Of a stretch of DNA of 64,000 nt, positions 35,145 to 44,628 are shown piece after piece. Below the pieces are notes generated by a model, which worked only from the letters and a program-made list of their open reading frames with translations, was not told the DNA's origin and did no database searches. This DNA is from Geobacillus thermocatenulatus (GTDB taxonomy: Bacteria > Bacillota > Bacilli > Bacillales > Anoxybacillaceae). The position numbers and the translations under genes were made by a program. Every line of letters begins with the position of its first letter. Within the stretch, counting starts at the first letter, position 1. Location: NCBI RefSeq assembly GCF_002217655.1, contig NZ_NEWK01000001.1, positions 382,001 through 446,000 on the forward strand. The letters run 5' to 3'.

Positions 35145-36154
35145 TCCGTTTTGCCATTGTCGGCATGGGGCATATCGCCAAAAAACATATCGATGCCATT
35201 GAAAAGGCGGACGGCGCCGAGCTGGCGGCCGTGTGCGACACGAATCCGGAACGTTTGCGCGACGTGTCCGATGTTCCTGTTTACACTGATATCGAGACGA
35301 TGTTGAAGGAAAACGAACAGATCGATGTCGTCAACATTTGCGTTCCGTCCGGATTGCACGCGCCGCTGGCCAAGCTGGCGGCTCGCTATCTCCGTCATAT
35401 CATTGTGGAAAAACCGATGGCGCTCCGTGCGAGCGACGCCGAAGAGATGATCCGCGCGGCGAAAGAAAGCGGCGTGAAGCTCGCGGTCGTTCATCCCAAT
35501 CGCTTCCGTCCGGCGATTCGGAAGCTGAAAGAGGCGATGGAGCGGGGGATGTTCGGAAAACTGAGCCATGCGAACGCCACGGTGCGCTGGAATCGAAATC
35601 AAGCCTATTATGATCAGGCAGCATGGCGGGGGACAAAAGAGTTTGACGGCGGTGTCTTGATGAATCAAGCCATTCACAATTTGGATTTGCTGCTTTGGCT
35701 GATGGGGCCGGTCAAGTCCGTGCAAGCGATGGCGGCGACTCGTCTGCGCAAGATTGAGACGGAAGACGTCGCGGCGGCGGTTGTCGAGTTCGAGAGCGGG
35801 GCGCTTGGCGTCATTGAGGCAGCGACGACGATTTATCCGCAAAACCTGGAGGAATCGATCGCCATTTTCGGCGAAACGGCATCGGTGAAAATCGGCGGCC
35901 GGACGGCCAACTTTATCGAAACGTGGGAAGCGGAAGGCGTCAGCGAGGAAGAACGGGCAAAGCTCATCGATGAGATCAACGCCGACCCGTTTGGCAAGCC
36001 GGGGCACCAATGGATCATTGAAGATATGGTGCAAGCGATTCGCGAAGACCGCGAACCGATCGTCACGGGTTTGGACGGATTGGCTCCTGTTCGGCTGATC
36101 GAAGCCATTTTGCGTTCGGCGGAAACGGGGACAAGAGTGCAACTATCTGAGTAG
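35141..36154 (+). CDS. wbpB: Gfo/Idh/MocA oxidoreductase, WbpB/WlbA type
   Basis: 337 residues; AGGAGG precedes the ATG at 35141. N-terminal Rossmann fold IVGMGHIAKKHIDAIEKADG, then the conserved EKPMALRASDAEEM with the catalytic-region Lys and HPNRFRPAIRKL, then FDGGVLMNQAIHNLDLLLWLMG. WbpB-type enzymes oxidise C3 of UDP-GlcNAcA with NAD for the following aminotransferase. Its order in the operon (B, A, D, with E just upstream) supports that role. Product specificity is inferred from the cluster. Confidence 0.85.
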   Translation: MIRFAIVGMGHIAKKHIDAIEKADGAELAAVCDTNPERLRDVSDVPVYTDIETMLKENEQIDVVNICVPSGLHAPLAKLAARYLRHIIVEKPMALRASDAEEMIRAAKESGVKLAVVHPNRFRPAIRKLKEAMERGMFGKLSHANATVRWNRNQAYYDQAAWRGTKEFDGGVLMNQAIHNLDLLLWLMGPVKSVQAMAATRLRKIETEDVAAAVVEFESGALGVIEAATTIYPQNLEESIAIFGETASVKIGGRTANFIETWEAEGVSEEERAKLIDEINADPFGKPGHQWIIEDMVQAIREDREPIVTGLDGLAPVRLIEAILRSAETGTRVQLSE

Positions 36155-36169
36155 AAAGGAATGAGGGCA

Positions 36170-37483
36170 ATGAACTACGCGGAACGGCTGTTGCAAAAGT
36201 TTGAGAAACGCGACGCGGTCATCGGCGTGGTCGGTCTTGGCTACGTCGGCTTGCCGCTGGCGGTCGAAAAAGCGAAAGCGGGGTTTCATGTCATCGGCTT
36301 TGACATCCAACAAAGCCGCGTCGATCAAGTAAACAACGGGATCAACTACATCGGCGATGTCGTCGATGAAGATCTGCATGAGATGGTCAAACAAGGGCGG
36401 CTTGTGGCGACGACCGATTACGCGCGGATCGCGGAAGTCGATGCCGTGGCGATCGCGGTGCCGACCCCGCTCGATGAGCATCATCAGCCGGATACGTCCT
36501 ATGTTGAAAACTCGGCAAACGAAGTTGCCAAATACGCCCATGAAGGGATGCTTGTCGTGTTGGAATCGACCACCTATCCAGGCACGACGGAAGAAATCGT
36601 GAAACCGGCGCTCGAGAAAAAAGGGCTGATCGTCGGGGAGACGGTGTTCGTCGCCTATTCGCCGGAGCGGGTTGACCCGGGCAACAAGCAGTTTAAGACG
36701 AAAAATACGCCGAAAGTCGTCGGCGGCGTGACCAAAACGTGCACGAAAGTGGCGGCGGCGATGTATCGCGCCGTGCTTGAAGGCGATGTGCATGAAGTGT
36801 CGAGTCCGGCGGTGGCGGAAATGGAGAAAATTTTTGAGAACACGTTCCGCCATATCAACATCGCATTGGCGAACGAAATGGCCATTTTGTGCGAGCGGAT
36901 GGGCATTGACGTTTGGGAAGTGATCGATGCAGCGAAGACGAAGCCGTACGGATTTATGGCGTTTTACCCGGGCCCGGGGCTTGGCGGCCATTGCATTCCG
37001 ATCGACCCGTTTTATTTGACATGGAAAGCGCGCGAATACAATTACCATACACGCTTGATTGAGCTGGCCGGCGAAATCAACAACGCGATGCCGGAATATG
37101 TCGTCAACCGCGCGATGCTCATTTTGAACGAAGAAGGGAAGGCGCTGCGCGGCTCGAAAGTGACGGTGCTTGGCGTCGCCTATAAAAAAGACATCGACGA
37201 TGTGCGCGAATCGCCGGTGTTGAAAATCGTCGAGCTGCTCGAACAATACGGGGCGGAATTGGCCGTCGTCGACCCGTATGTGCCGTCGTTCCGGGCGTGC
37301 AACCGCGTCATTGAGACGGTCGAACTGACGCCGGAACTGCTCGAGCAGTCGGATCTTGTCTTGATCACGACCGACCACTCCAACATTGACTATGAGATGG
37401 TTGCTCGCCATAGCCGGGTCGTATTTGATACGCGCAACGCCATGAAAGACGTGTCGAAGCCAGTGAAATACGTCAAATTGTAA
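36170..37483 (+). CDS. wbpA: UDP-GlcNAc 6-dehydrogenase (WbpA type)
   Basis: 437 residues. GAAAGGA fits the ATG at 36170 better than the ATG at 36161. N-terminal Rossmann motif VVGLGYVGLPLAVEKAKAG, the VESTTYPGTTEE region, the hexapeptide-like PGPGLGGHCIPIDPFYL with the catalytic Cys, and the C-terminal domain with TVLGVAYKKDIDDVRESP. These are the marks of UDP-sugar dehydrogenases of the WbpA/WecC group, which make UDP-GlcNAcA from UDP-GlcNAc by two NAD-dependent oxidations. It starts the uronic acid branch of the SCWP precursor path. Confidence 0.9.
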   Translation: MNYAERLLQKFEKRDAVIGVVGLGYVGLPLAVEKAKAGFHVIGFDIQQSRVDQVNNGINYIGDVVDEDLHEMVKQGRLVATTDYARIAEVDAVAIAVPTPLDEHHQPDTSYVENSANEVAKYAHEGMLVVLESTTYPGTTEEIVKPALEKKGLIVGETVFVAYSPERVDPGNKQFKTKNTPKVVGGVTKTCTKVAAAMYRAVLEGDVHEVSSPAVAEMEKIFENTFRHINIALANEMAILCERMGIDVWEVIDAAKTKPYGFMAFYPGPGLGGHCIPIDPFYLTWKAREYNYHTRLIELAGEINNAMPEYVVNRAMLILNEEGKALRGSKVTVLGVAYKKDIDDVRESPVLKIVELLEQYGAELAVVDPYVPSFRACNRVIETVELTPELLEQSDLVLITTDHSNIDYEMVARHSRVVFDTRNAMKDVSKPVKYVKL

Positions 37484-37500
37484 GCGAAGGAGACGAAACC

Positions 37501-38232
37501 ATGAACGTTGTCGATCCCTCTGTCGTTTGCGGTGAACGTGTCGAAATCGGCCATTTCACGGTCGTCGAGGCGAATGTCAAAATCGGAAACGACGTCAAAA
37601 TCGGCCATCGCGTCACGATTCATGAAGGAACCGTCATCGGCGATGGCGTGACGATCGCCGACGGTGCGGTGCTCGGCAAACCGCCGAAGCCGGCGAAAAC
37701 GAGCACCGTCAAGCTGTCGGGCGAGTTGCCGCCGCTTGTCATCGGCGACCATTGCACGATCGGCGCCAACGCTGTCATCTATCGAGGAGCAGTGATCGGC
37801 GCCTACACATTGATCGCGGATTTGGCGAGCGTGCGCGAAAACGTGCACATCGGCCAATATGTAATCGTCGGGCGCGGGGTGTGCGTTGAAAATCACGTCC
37901 AAATCGGCGATCGGACGAAAATCCAATCGAACTCATACATCACCGCGTATACAACGCTCGAAGACCATGTGTTCATCGCCCCGTGCGTCACGACGACCAA
38001 TGACAACTACATGGGGCGGACGGAAGAACGGTTTGCCAAAATCAAAGGGGCGACCGTCAAGCGCGGGGCGCGCGTCGGGGGCGGGGCGATTTTGCTGCCG
38101 GGCGTGACGGTGGCGGAAGAGACGTTTGTCGCCGCTGGGGCGCTCGTCACGAAAGATACGGAGCCGAAGACGGTCGTGAAAGGATTCCCGGCGCGCTTCA
38201 GCAAAATGGTCGACGAGCGGGAGTTGTTATAA
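37501..38232 (+). CDS. wbpD: Hexapeptide-repeat acetyltransferase (WbpD/WlbB type)
   Basis: 243 residues built of left-handed beta-helix repeats ([IV]-G-x-x-x-x) throughout, for example KIGNDVKIGHRVTIHEG and IGDGVTIADGAVLGK. TITAYTTLEDHVFIAPCV-like and TTTNDNYMGR segments mark the WlbB/WbpD group. It would N-acetylate UDP-GlcNAc(3NH2)A at C3 with acetyl-CoA. AAGGAG lies upstream of the ATG. It is followed by the flippase gene after a single base. Confidence 0.85.
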   Translation: MNVVDPSVVCGERVEIGHFTVVEANVKIGNDVKIGHRVTIHEGTVIGDGVTIADGAVLGKPPKPAKTSTVKLSGELPPLVIGDHCTIGANAVIYRGAVIGAYTLIADLASVRENVHIGQYVIVGRGVCVENHVQIGDRTKIQSNSYITAYTTLEDHVFIAPCVTTTNDNYMGRTEERFAKIKGATVKRGARVGGGAILLPGVTVAEETFVAAGALVTKDTEPKTVVKGFPARFSKMVDERELL

Positions 38233-38233
38233 A

Positions 38234-39682
38234 TTGTTCTCGGCATTCAAGCGTTTAGGAGCGGATTCGCTCCTTTACGCGTTTATGAACGTCGGCACGA
38301 AGCTGATTGCCTTTTTGATGCTGCCGATTTATACAAGCTATTTGTCCAAGGCGCAGTACGGGGCGGTCTACTTGATCGACCAATGGACGTCGATGCTGAC
38401 GTTTCTCGTCATTTTCGGTACGGATTCGGCGCTCTCTTTTTACTATTACGATACGGACGACAAAGAGAAGCGCCTTTTGTATGTGCGCAACGTCATGTAC
38501 TTCCGGTTGTTTGTCGTCGGCCTCTTATTTTTGGCTGTCGTTTTGGCCGGTCCGTGGATCGCAGGCGCGCTGTTTCAAGAACCTCGCTATGTCGATTTGC
38601 TGTACATCAGCATCGCGACGCTATTGCTCGATACGATTTTCGTCATGGCGACCACGGTGCTGCGGTTTGAATTTCAGACGAAAAAAGTCGTGATTTGGAC
38701 GCTCGTGAAAATGCTGCTTGTCGCTGTGCTGTCGTATGCGGCGCTCCGGTGGTTTGCGGCGACGCCGGAAGGGCTGCTCATCGGCCGGCTCGTGAGCAGC
38801 GCGCTCGTGTTTTTGCTCATGCTTCATTTGACCGTCAAGTATATGGTGTGGCGCGTGCGCTTTGACGTGTTAAAGGAGCTGCTTGCCTACGCCGCCCCGC
38901 TCGTGCCGACTTCGCTCGCCTTTTGGGTGATCGCCAACGTCAGTACGTTTTTCATTCAACGGTTTGCGTCGTTAGAGGAAGTTGGGGTGTTTGGGGTTGC
39001 CTTGCGTCTCGCGACCGTGATCACGCTCATCACGAGCGGCGTGCAGATGGCGTGGCGTCCGTATTCGATGTCGATGAAAGACCGGTCGGAAAGCCGTGCG
39101 CTGTTTGCGAAAGTGTATATGGCGCTTTTGCTGATCGGGGCGTTTGGGCTGCTTTTGATCGCCACGGCGAGCCCGTGGCTTGTGGCAACCTTTTTCAAAC
39201 CGGAATATCGGGATGCAGCGTCCTATATCCCGTTTTTATCGGCCGTCACGTTTTTGAACTTTTATTATCTGATTGTTTCCACCGGCTTGTTTTTGACAAA
39301 GGAAACGGGCTATATTTCGCGGGTGTTCACGCTGGCGGCGCTTCTTCACCTTGCGTTGAACGCCGTGTTGGTGCCGCTTTGGCTCAGCTGGGGGGCGATT
39401 GCGGCCAGCCTCATGACGTATATGGCCGCTGTGGCTTTCATTTTTCGCAAAAGCCAGCAAGTGTATCCTGTGCCAGTGTCGTGGAAAAAAATGGCTTTGG
39501 TTTTGAGCGGAACATTGCTCGCCCTCATCGTCATCGTCTACGTTCAGCAGGCGCCGTTTGCGGACGGCTGGGTGCTCGCTGGGTGGGGCTTGTTTGCCGC
39601 CACGCTCTTTGTCAGCCGGGTTGATCGTGATTTGCGCCGTCCGGTGCGCACGATCGAGGGCGAAAATGCGCAAAATACTTGA
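38234..39682 (+). CDS. Polysaccharide flippase (Wzx/RfbX type)
   Basis: 482 residues, about fourteen membrane segments, starting at a TTG one base after the previous stop; the ribosome site is weak, so translational coupling is likely. The N-terminal ADSLLYAFMNVGTKLIAFLMLPIYTSYLS pattern (Gly/Lys after the first helix) is that of MATE-like MOP polysaccharide transporters. It should flip the undecaprenyl-linked repeat unit outward. The next gene begins 32 bases later. Confidence 0.88.
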   Translation: MFSAFKRLGADSLLYAFMNVGTKLIAFLMLPIYTSYLSKAQYGAVYLIDQWTSMLTFLVIFGTDSALSFYYYDTDDKEKRLLYVRNVMYFRLFVVGLLFLAVVLAGPWIAGALFQEPRYVDLLYISIATLLLDTIFVMATTVLRFEFQTKKVVIWTLVKMLLVAVLSYAALRWFAATPEGLLIGRLVSSALVFLLMLHLTVKYMVWRVRFDVLKELLAYAAPLVPTSLAFWVIANVSTFFIQRFASLEEVGVFGVALRLATVITLITSGVQMAWRPYSMSMKDRSESRALFAKVYMALLLIGAFGLLLIATASPWLVATFFKPEYRDAASYIPFLSAVTFLNFYYLIVSTGLFLTKETGYISRVFTLAALLHLALNAVLVPLWLSWGAIAASLMTYMAAVAFIFRKSQQVYPVPVSWKKMALVLSGTLLALIVIVYVQQAPFADGWVLAGWGLFAATLFVSRVDRDLRRPVRTIEGENAQNT

Positions 39683-39714
39683 TAACCGCTCATCTGATCT
39701 AGGAGGTGTTTCGG

Positions 39715-40773
39715 ATGAAAATCGCCACCGTGTTAGGCGCCAGACCGCAGTTTATCAAGGCTGCCCCCGTCTCGCGCGTCTTGCGGAAACAATATACCGA
39801 AGTGCTGATCCATACCGGGCAGCACTATGACCCGAATATGTCGGCCATTTTTTTTGAGGAGTTGAACATTCCGACCCCTGACTACTATCTTGGGGTGGGT
39901 TCAGGCAGCCATGGAAAGCAAACGGGCGAAATGCTGATGAAAATTGAAGAAATTGTCATGCAAGAAAAACCGGATTATGTGCTCGTCTATGGCGATACGA
40001 ACTCGACGCTCGCGGGCGCTCTTGTCGCAGCGAAGCTCCATATTCCCGTCATCCACGTCGAAGCCGGGCTGCGCAGCTTTAACAAGCAGATGCCGGAAGA
40101 AATCAATCGCATCATGACCGATCATGTCTCCGAGCTCTTATTTTGCCCAACGGAGACGGCCGTGGAAAATTTACGAAAAGAAAATATTACGCGAAACGTC
40201 TGGAATGTCGGCGACGTCATGTATGACGCCATTTTGTACAACAAAGAACTCGCACAGCGTCAATCGACGATTTTGGCTGATTTGTCGCTGGCGGAACAAT
40301 CCTACTACTTGATCACCATTCACCGAGCGGAAAATACCGATGATCCCGACAAATTGAAAGCCATTTTGGCTGCTTTTCGGGATATTGACGGGACGAAAGT
40401 GTGGCCGATTCATCCGCGGACGCGGCATAAGCTTGAAGAGTACGGCTTGGATGCTTCGGCGATTCCAGGGCTTCGGCTGATCGATCCAGTCGGTTATTTG
40501 GATATGCTTCGGCTAGAGAGCGGCGCGAAAAAAATCATCACCGATTCAGGCGGCGTGCAAAAGGAGGCGTATTTCTTGCGCGTGCCTTGCGTGACGGTGC
40601 GCGAACAAACCGAATGGGTGGAAACGCTCGAAGGCGGGGCGAACATCTTAACCGGCACGGACCGTGAGAAGATCGTCGCGGCGGTCCACAAGGAGGTCGC
40701 CCCCGTTTATGCGGACGTCTTTGGCGATGGGCATGCGGCGGAGAAAATCGTGGCGGCGATCGGACAGCGATAA
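39715..40773 (+). CDS. wbpI: UDP-sugar 2-epimerase, WbpI/MnaA type
   Basis: 352 residues; TAGGAGG fits the ATG at 39715. Motifs LGARPQFIKAAPVSR, TGQHYDPNMS, YGDTNSTLAGAL, HVEAGLRSFNKQMPEEINR, THRAENTD-like and DSGGVQKEA are those of non-hydrolysing 2-epimerases. The GVGSGSHGKQTGEML phrase resembles WbpI, which epimerises UDP-GlcNAc(3NAc)A to UDP-ManNAc(3NAc)A, rather than plain WecB/MnaA. Since WbpA/B/D/E homologues precede it, the WbpI assignment is favoured; MnaA activity remains possible. Confidence 0.82.
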   Translation: MKIATVLGARPQFIKAAPVSRVLRKQYTEVLIHTGQHYDPNMSAIFFEELNIPTPDYYLGVGSGSHGKQTGEMLMKIEEIVMQEKPDYVLVYGDTNSTLAGALVAAKLHIPVIHVEAGLRSFNKQMPEEINRIMTDHVSELLFCPTETAVENLRKENITRNVWNVGDVMYDAILYNKELAQRQSTILADLSLAEQSYYLITIHRAENTDDPDKLKAILAAFRDIDGTKVWPIHPRTRHKLEEYGLDASAIPGLRLIDPVGYLDMLRLESGAKKIITDSGGVQKEAYFLRVPCVTVREQTEWVETLEGGANILTGTDREKIVAAVHKEVAPVYADVFGDGHAAEKIVAAIGQR

Positions 40774-40785
40774 GGGTGCGTCGGC

Positions 40786-42174
40786 ATGTTGGACGTGTTG
40801 ATTGGGTTGATGGTTCTTGTCGCCTCTACCTTGATGTTTCGCTATGCAGCGGGGACGCTTTCCTTGACGGCGCCGAATCTCGTGTCGATTGTGTACTATT
40901 ACTCGTTCCTTCTGTCAAGCTTCATCGGTGCGTTGCTGATCGCCTTGGGGATGGACGATTACTACATGATTCGCAAGCTGTTTCGGCCCGAGGAATACCG
41001 GCAGATTGGATTTGCTGTCGTATGCTTTGTCATGATCGCGTTCCCGCTGTCGATGGTGATCGTTTCAAGGCTGTTGGGGTTTGAAGCGAGGCAGGAGTTT
41101 CGCGCCTATTTGCAAAAGCCACTTTCCCCGTTGGCCGGAGCGACGGGCAGCCAAGTGTTTTATGCGTTTTTGGCGCTGTCGCTGCTCAGTTTTGCCGCCA
41201 TTGCGTATATGATTTGGAAAACGCCGACGATTCCGGTGTTTGCGCTCTTGACAGGGACGGACGAGAGCTTGGCTGCCTTGCGTGTTGAGGCTTCGCGCCA
41301 TTTTGCTGGAAACGTGCTTGTTCGCAATATTTTTGCCATTACGCTCACGCCGCTTTTGTCGTTTATCGCTTATTTGTTTGTCGTGCTGACGAACGAGCTT
41401 CGATGGAAGCTTTTGTTTATTTGTCTGTTTGTCGGGGCGGTGTTCGTCAATGTGTATGATTTGGCCAAATCGCCGATTTTCTTTTATGTGATGATGTTTT
41501 TGCTGATTCGCATTTACATTGGAAAAACAAGACTGTCGGCGGCGAAATTGGCGTTGTATGGGGGAGTGGGGGCGGCGGTGCTCGTCGGCATGTACATCGT
41601 CATTCAAGGGGTTCAGGATGCCAAGACTTTTTTGTCTTACAACAAGGGTCCGATCGGCCGCATGATTTTGGCGCAAATCGCACCGATGTTTCTCCATTTG
41701 AATTTGTTCGGCGAAGCGCTGCCATTTCTTTATGGAAAAAGCTTGCCCTCGATTTTGACGGGATTGTTTGACGTCGAGAACATCCGCTCCGCCCGGCTCG
41801 TAATGGCGCATGTGTTCCCGGAGCGGATCGCAGACGGGACAGGGGGGGTTTTAAACACCCTTTTTGTCGCGGAGGCGTATGCGAACTTTGGTTATGTGGG
41901 AATCGTCATCGGCACGCTGTATGTCGGCATCGTGACGCAGCTGTTGTACATTGGGTTTCTGCGGCTGCCAAAAAATCCTTTGTGTTTAAGTTTGTTCGTT
42001 TATTTTTCCATGAACATCCCCCGCACGCTCGTCGGCGGGTTCACCGACTTTTTGTTCAATCCGACCTGGGTGCTGCTCGTGGCGTTGTTTGGCGGAATGG
42101 CGTTATGGCTGCGGGTGCAGGGGGATTTACGGGCATGGTTTGCAGCGAAAAGGCGAATCACGGATGAGGGATGA
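40786..42174 (+). CDS. Wzy-like polysaccharide polymerase
   Basis: 462 residues with about twelve membrane segments and a large extracytoplasmic loop in the second half (DVENIRSARLVMAHVFPERIADGTGGVLNT, interrupted here by no membrane stretch). The VLNTLFVAEAYANFGYVG phrase is typical of O-antigen polymerase-type proteins of Gram-positive clusters. It would join repeat units at the outer membrane leaflet. It is followed after 3 bases by a glycosyltransferase gene. Confidence 0.75.
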   Translation: MLDVLIGLMVLVASTLMFRYAAGTLSLTAPNLVSIVYYYSFLLSSFIGALLIALGMDDYYMIRKLFRPEEYRQIGFAVVCFVMIAFPLSMVIVSRLLGFEARQEFRAYLQKPLSPLAGATGSQVFYAFLALSLLSFAAIAYMIWKTPTIPVFALLTGTDESLAALRVEASRHFAGNVLVRNIFAITLTPLLSFIAYLFVVLTNELRWKLLFICLFVGAVFVNVYDLAKSPIFFYVMMFLLIRIYIGKTRLSAAKLALYGGVGAAVLVGMYIVIQGVQDAKTFLSYNKGPIGRMILAQIAPMFLHLNLFGEALPFLYGKSLPSILTGLFDVENIRSARLVMAHVFPERIADGTGGVLNTLFVAEAYANFGYVGIVIGTLYVGIVTQLLYIGFLRLPKNPLCLSLFVYFSMNIPRTLVGGFTDFLFNPTWVLLVALFGGMALWLRVQGDLRAWFAAKRRITDEG

Positions 42175-42177
42175 AGG

Positions 42178-43290
42178 ATGAAAACCGTGTTGATTTATTA
42201 CCCGTTTTCACTGGCCGCGGAACGAAACAGCGGATCAAAGCTGCGGCCGTATGAAATGCATCAAGCGTTTTTGCGCTGGGGAGCGAAAGAGGGAGTGGAC
42301 GTTCTTCTGATCGCCGGCACGTCAGCCGAGCGGGAGAAGCAATTTCAAGAGCTCCGCAGCCAAGGCAAGCTCGATGACGTCTGGTTTTGCTATATGGAAA
42401 ACCAGACGATTCCGCTTTGGCTCACGGACCCAGGGCACCGGCCGCAACGTCCGTTCGTCGACCGGGACGTTCTCCGCTACTTGAAAGCCCGCAATGTTCC
42501 GATCGGCGTCTTTTACCGCGATGTGTATTGGAAGTTCCCTGATTTGTATCCGCTCCGTGGTTGGAAAAAAGCGGTCATGCACATGATGTACCGTTGGGAA
42601 GAACGGTTTTACGAGCGGTACTGCGATGTCATCTTTTTGCCGAGCCTCGAAATGGGAACATACGTCGCGATCCGGCGTCCGATGGTTGATTTGCCGCCTG
42701 GGGGGAAACAAAAGCCACTGCAGCGGACTGAAGAGGCGAAACAGCCGCTGAATGCCATTTATGTTGGCGGCATCAACAATGCCGACTATGGGCTTCCGCT
42801 TCTGCTGGAAGCGATTCGCTTGGCCAATCGCCGCAAGCCGCTTGTTTCGCTCACCGTCGTCTGCCGAAAAGACGAGTACGAGCGACAGCCGCTTGCGGTG
42901 AAAGAAGAGCTTGCCGCCTTACAAGTGCGCGTCGAGCACGTCAGCGGCGAAGTGCTCGACCGTTTGTATGCGGAGATGGATTTCGCCTTCATCCCGCGGC
43001 GGAGGAGCGAATACAACGATTTTTCCGTCCCGGTTAAGCTCGTCGACTACCTGTCGAGCGGCTTGCCGATTGTCGCCACCGCTTGCCCGGCGCAAAAGCG
43101 GTTGATTGAAGCGGATGGGTACGGCGTCATTTGCGATGACACCCCCGCGTCGATGGCGGAAGCGATCGCCAAGATGGCTGACGTACTCGAGGAATGCCGC
43201 TCGCGCATTGCTCAGACGTTTATGGCGAAACATTCATGGGAAGCGAGAGTGGAAAAGGTGAAAGAGATGTTAGTGGGGGGCCTCCGATGA
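42178..43290 (+). CDS. Glycosyltransferase, GT4-like (GT-B fold)
   Basis: 370 residues, cytoplasmic. The N-terminal half reads YYPFSLAAERNSGSKLRPYEM; the C-terminal half has NAIYVGGINNADYGLPLLLEA and the sugar-nucleotide region DFSVPVKLVDYLSSGLPIVATACPAQK with the conserved acidic and Gly residues. It probably adds one sugar of the SCWP repeat unit. It overlaps the next gene by 4 bases (ATGA). Confidence 0.8.
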   Translation: MKTVLIYYPFSLAAERNSGSKLRPYEMHQAFLRWGAKEGVDVLLIAGTSAEREKQFQELRSQGKLDDVWFCYMENQTIPLWLTDPGHRPQRPFVDRDVLRYLKARNVPIGVFYRDVYWKFPDLYPLRGWKKAVMHMMYRWEERFYERYCDVIFLPSLEMGTYVAIRRPMVDLPPGGKQKPLQRTEEAKQPLNAIYVGGINNADYGLPLLLEAIRLANRRKPLVSLTVVCRKDEYERQPLAVKEELAALQVRVEHVSGEVLDRLYAEMDFAFIPRRRSEYNDFSVPVKLVDYLSSGLPIVATACPAQKRLIEADGYGVICDDTPASMAEAIAKMADVLEECRSRIAQTFMAKHSWEARVEKVKEMLVGGLR

Positions 43291-44369
43291 AAATCGCCTT
43301 ATTGGCTCCAAGCAAATCGATCCATACGCATAAGTGGGCCCGCTTTTACCAAACGCAAGGCATTGATGTGAAAGTCGTCACGTTCAAAGACCATTACGGG
43401 CCGGAACAAGCGAAAGAAGTCGAGACGGTCGTGCTGCCGAAATGGCTGCCGGGGAAGTTGTCGTATTTTTCCACGGTGTTTTCGTTAAAGCGGCTGCTCG
43501 CCTCGTTTCAGCCCGATATTTTGCATGCCCATTACGCCTCAAGCTATGGGTTGATCGGGGCGCTTGCGGGGTACCACCCGTTTTACGTCTCCGTCTGGGG
43601 GCGCGACGTGTACCAGTTTCCAAACGCCAACCGCTGGAACCGGCGGATGCTGGAATATACGTTGCGGAAAGCTGATGTCATTTGTTCGACAAGCTATGTG
43701 ATGGCGGAAGAAACCGGGAAGTACACGGACAAGCCGATTGAGGTGACGCCGTTTGGGGTTGATGTCGCCCGCTTCAAACCGTTGCCGAAACAGCCGAAGC
43801 GGACCGTGACGATCGGCACGGTGAAAGCTCTTTCCGACAAGTACGGGATCGCCGATTTGATCCGGGCGTTCGCCATTGTGCACGAGCGTCATCCGCAAAC
43901 GGAGCTGTTGATCGTCGGCGACGGGCCGCAGCGGAGTGAATACGAGGAGCTGTGCGCCCGACTCGGCATCCAATCGGTGACGACGTTTGCCGGCAAAGTC
44001 CCGAACGAACAAGTGCCGCTGTATATCAATCAAATGGATATTTTCTCCGTGCCTTCGACGGAAGACAGCGAAAGTTTCGGCGTTGCCGCCGTCGAGGCGA
44101 TGGCGTGCGGCGTTCCCGTTGTCGTGTCCAACGTCGGCGGACTGCCGGAAGTCGTCCGTGAAGGAACGACGGGGTTGATTGTGCCGAAAAACAGTCCGGA
44201 AAAGCTCGCGGAGGCGTTCGAACAGCTGCTGCTTGATGGAGAGCGAAGGCGGCGAATGGGAGAGAACGGCGTCAACCATGTCCATGAACATTATGATTGG
44301 ACGGAAAATGCGATGCGCATGATCCGATTGTATGAACAAACGTTGAAAGGCGGTGGAGGGAGTCGATGA
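43287..44369 (+). CDS. Glycosyltransferase family 4
   Basis: 360 residues; the ATG at 43287 overlaps the preceding stop, which rules out the longer frame. GT-B fold: KIALLAPSKSIHTHKWARF, DILHAHYASSYGLIG, and the C-terminal SVPSTEDSESFGVAAVEAMACGVPVV (EX7E motif), interrupted only by normal loops, and NVGGLPEVV. It retains or transfers sugars from UDP/GDP donors onto the lipid-linked SCWP intermediate. Confidence 0.88.
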   Translation: MKIALLAPSKSIHTHKWARFYQTQGIDVKVVTFKDHYGPEQAKEVETVVLPKWLPGKLSYFSTVFSLKRLLASFQPDILHAHYASSYGLIGALAGYHPFYVSVWGRDVYQFPNANRWNRRMLEYTLRKADVICSTSYVMAEETGKYTDKPIEVTPFGVDVARFKPLPKQPKRTVTIGTVKALSDKYGIADLIRAFAIVHERHPQTELLIVGDGPQRSEYEELCARLGIQSVTTFAGKVPNEQVPLYINQMDIFSVPSTEDSESFGVAAVEAMACGVPVVVSNVGGLPEVVREGTTGLIVPKNSPEKLAEAFEQLLLDGERRRRMGENGVNHVHEHYDWTENAMRMIRLYEQTLKGGGGSR

Positions 44370-44628
44370 GGAACAAAGCCGTCATGTCAGCCGCCGCGGT
44401 TGGGGCTCGTTTGTTGCCAAAAGCGGAGGCGAAGTCACGAAGCCGGCGGCTTTCTGTTGGCCAGTTCATGATGGCTGTCAGTTCGCGGCAACGATTATCC
44501 ATCCAAGGACAGCGGGATGATGCCAGGGGGGCGTTTCCCTTTTTCCACGCCTCGGTTGCGATCGCCTCTTGGTGCTCGACACGGAACATACGTTTGCGGT
44601 TTTTTGGAAAAGTGGTGTGGAGCGGACC
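44370..44628. other. 259-bp spacer inside the glycosyltransferase operon
   Basis: It is unusually long for this tight operon. An open frame from 44366 overlaps the previous stop and could encode 88 residues, but its composition (Arg/Ala/Ser-rich, no domain) looks like noncoding DNA. It may be a relic of a deleted gene. No promoter or terminator is evident. Confidence 0.4.

Noticed and set aside
36143-37411. 422-residue minus-strand frame opposite the UDP-GlcNAc dehydrogenase gene
   Set aside because: Arg/His-rich antisense of a well-recognised dehydrogenase gene; no start signal.
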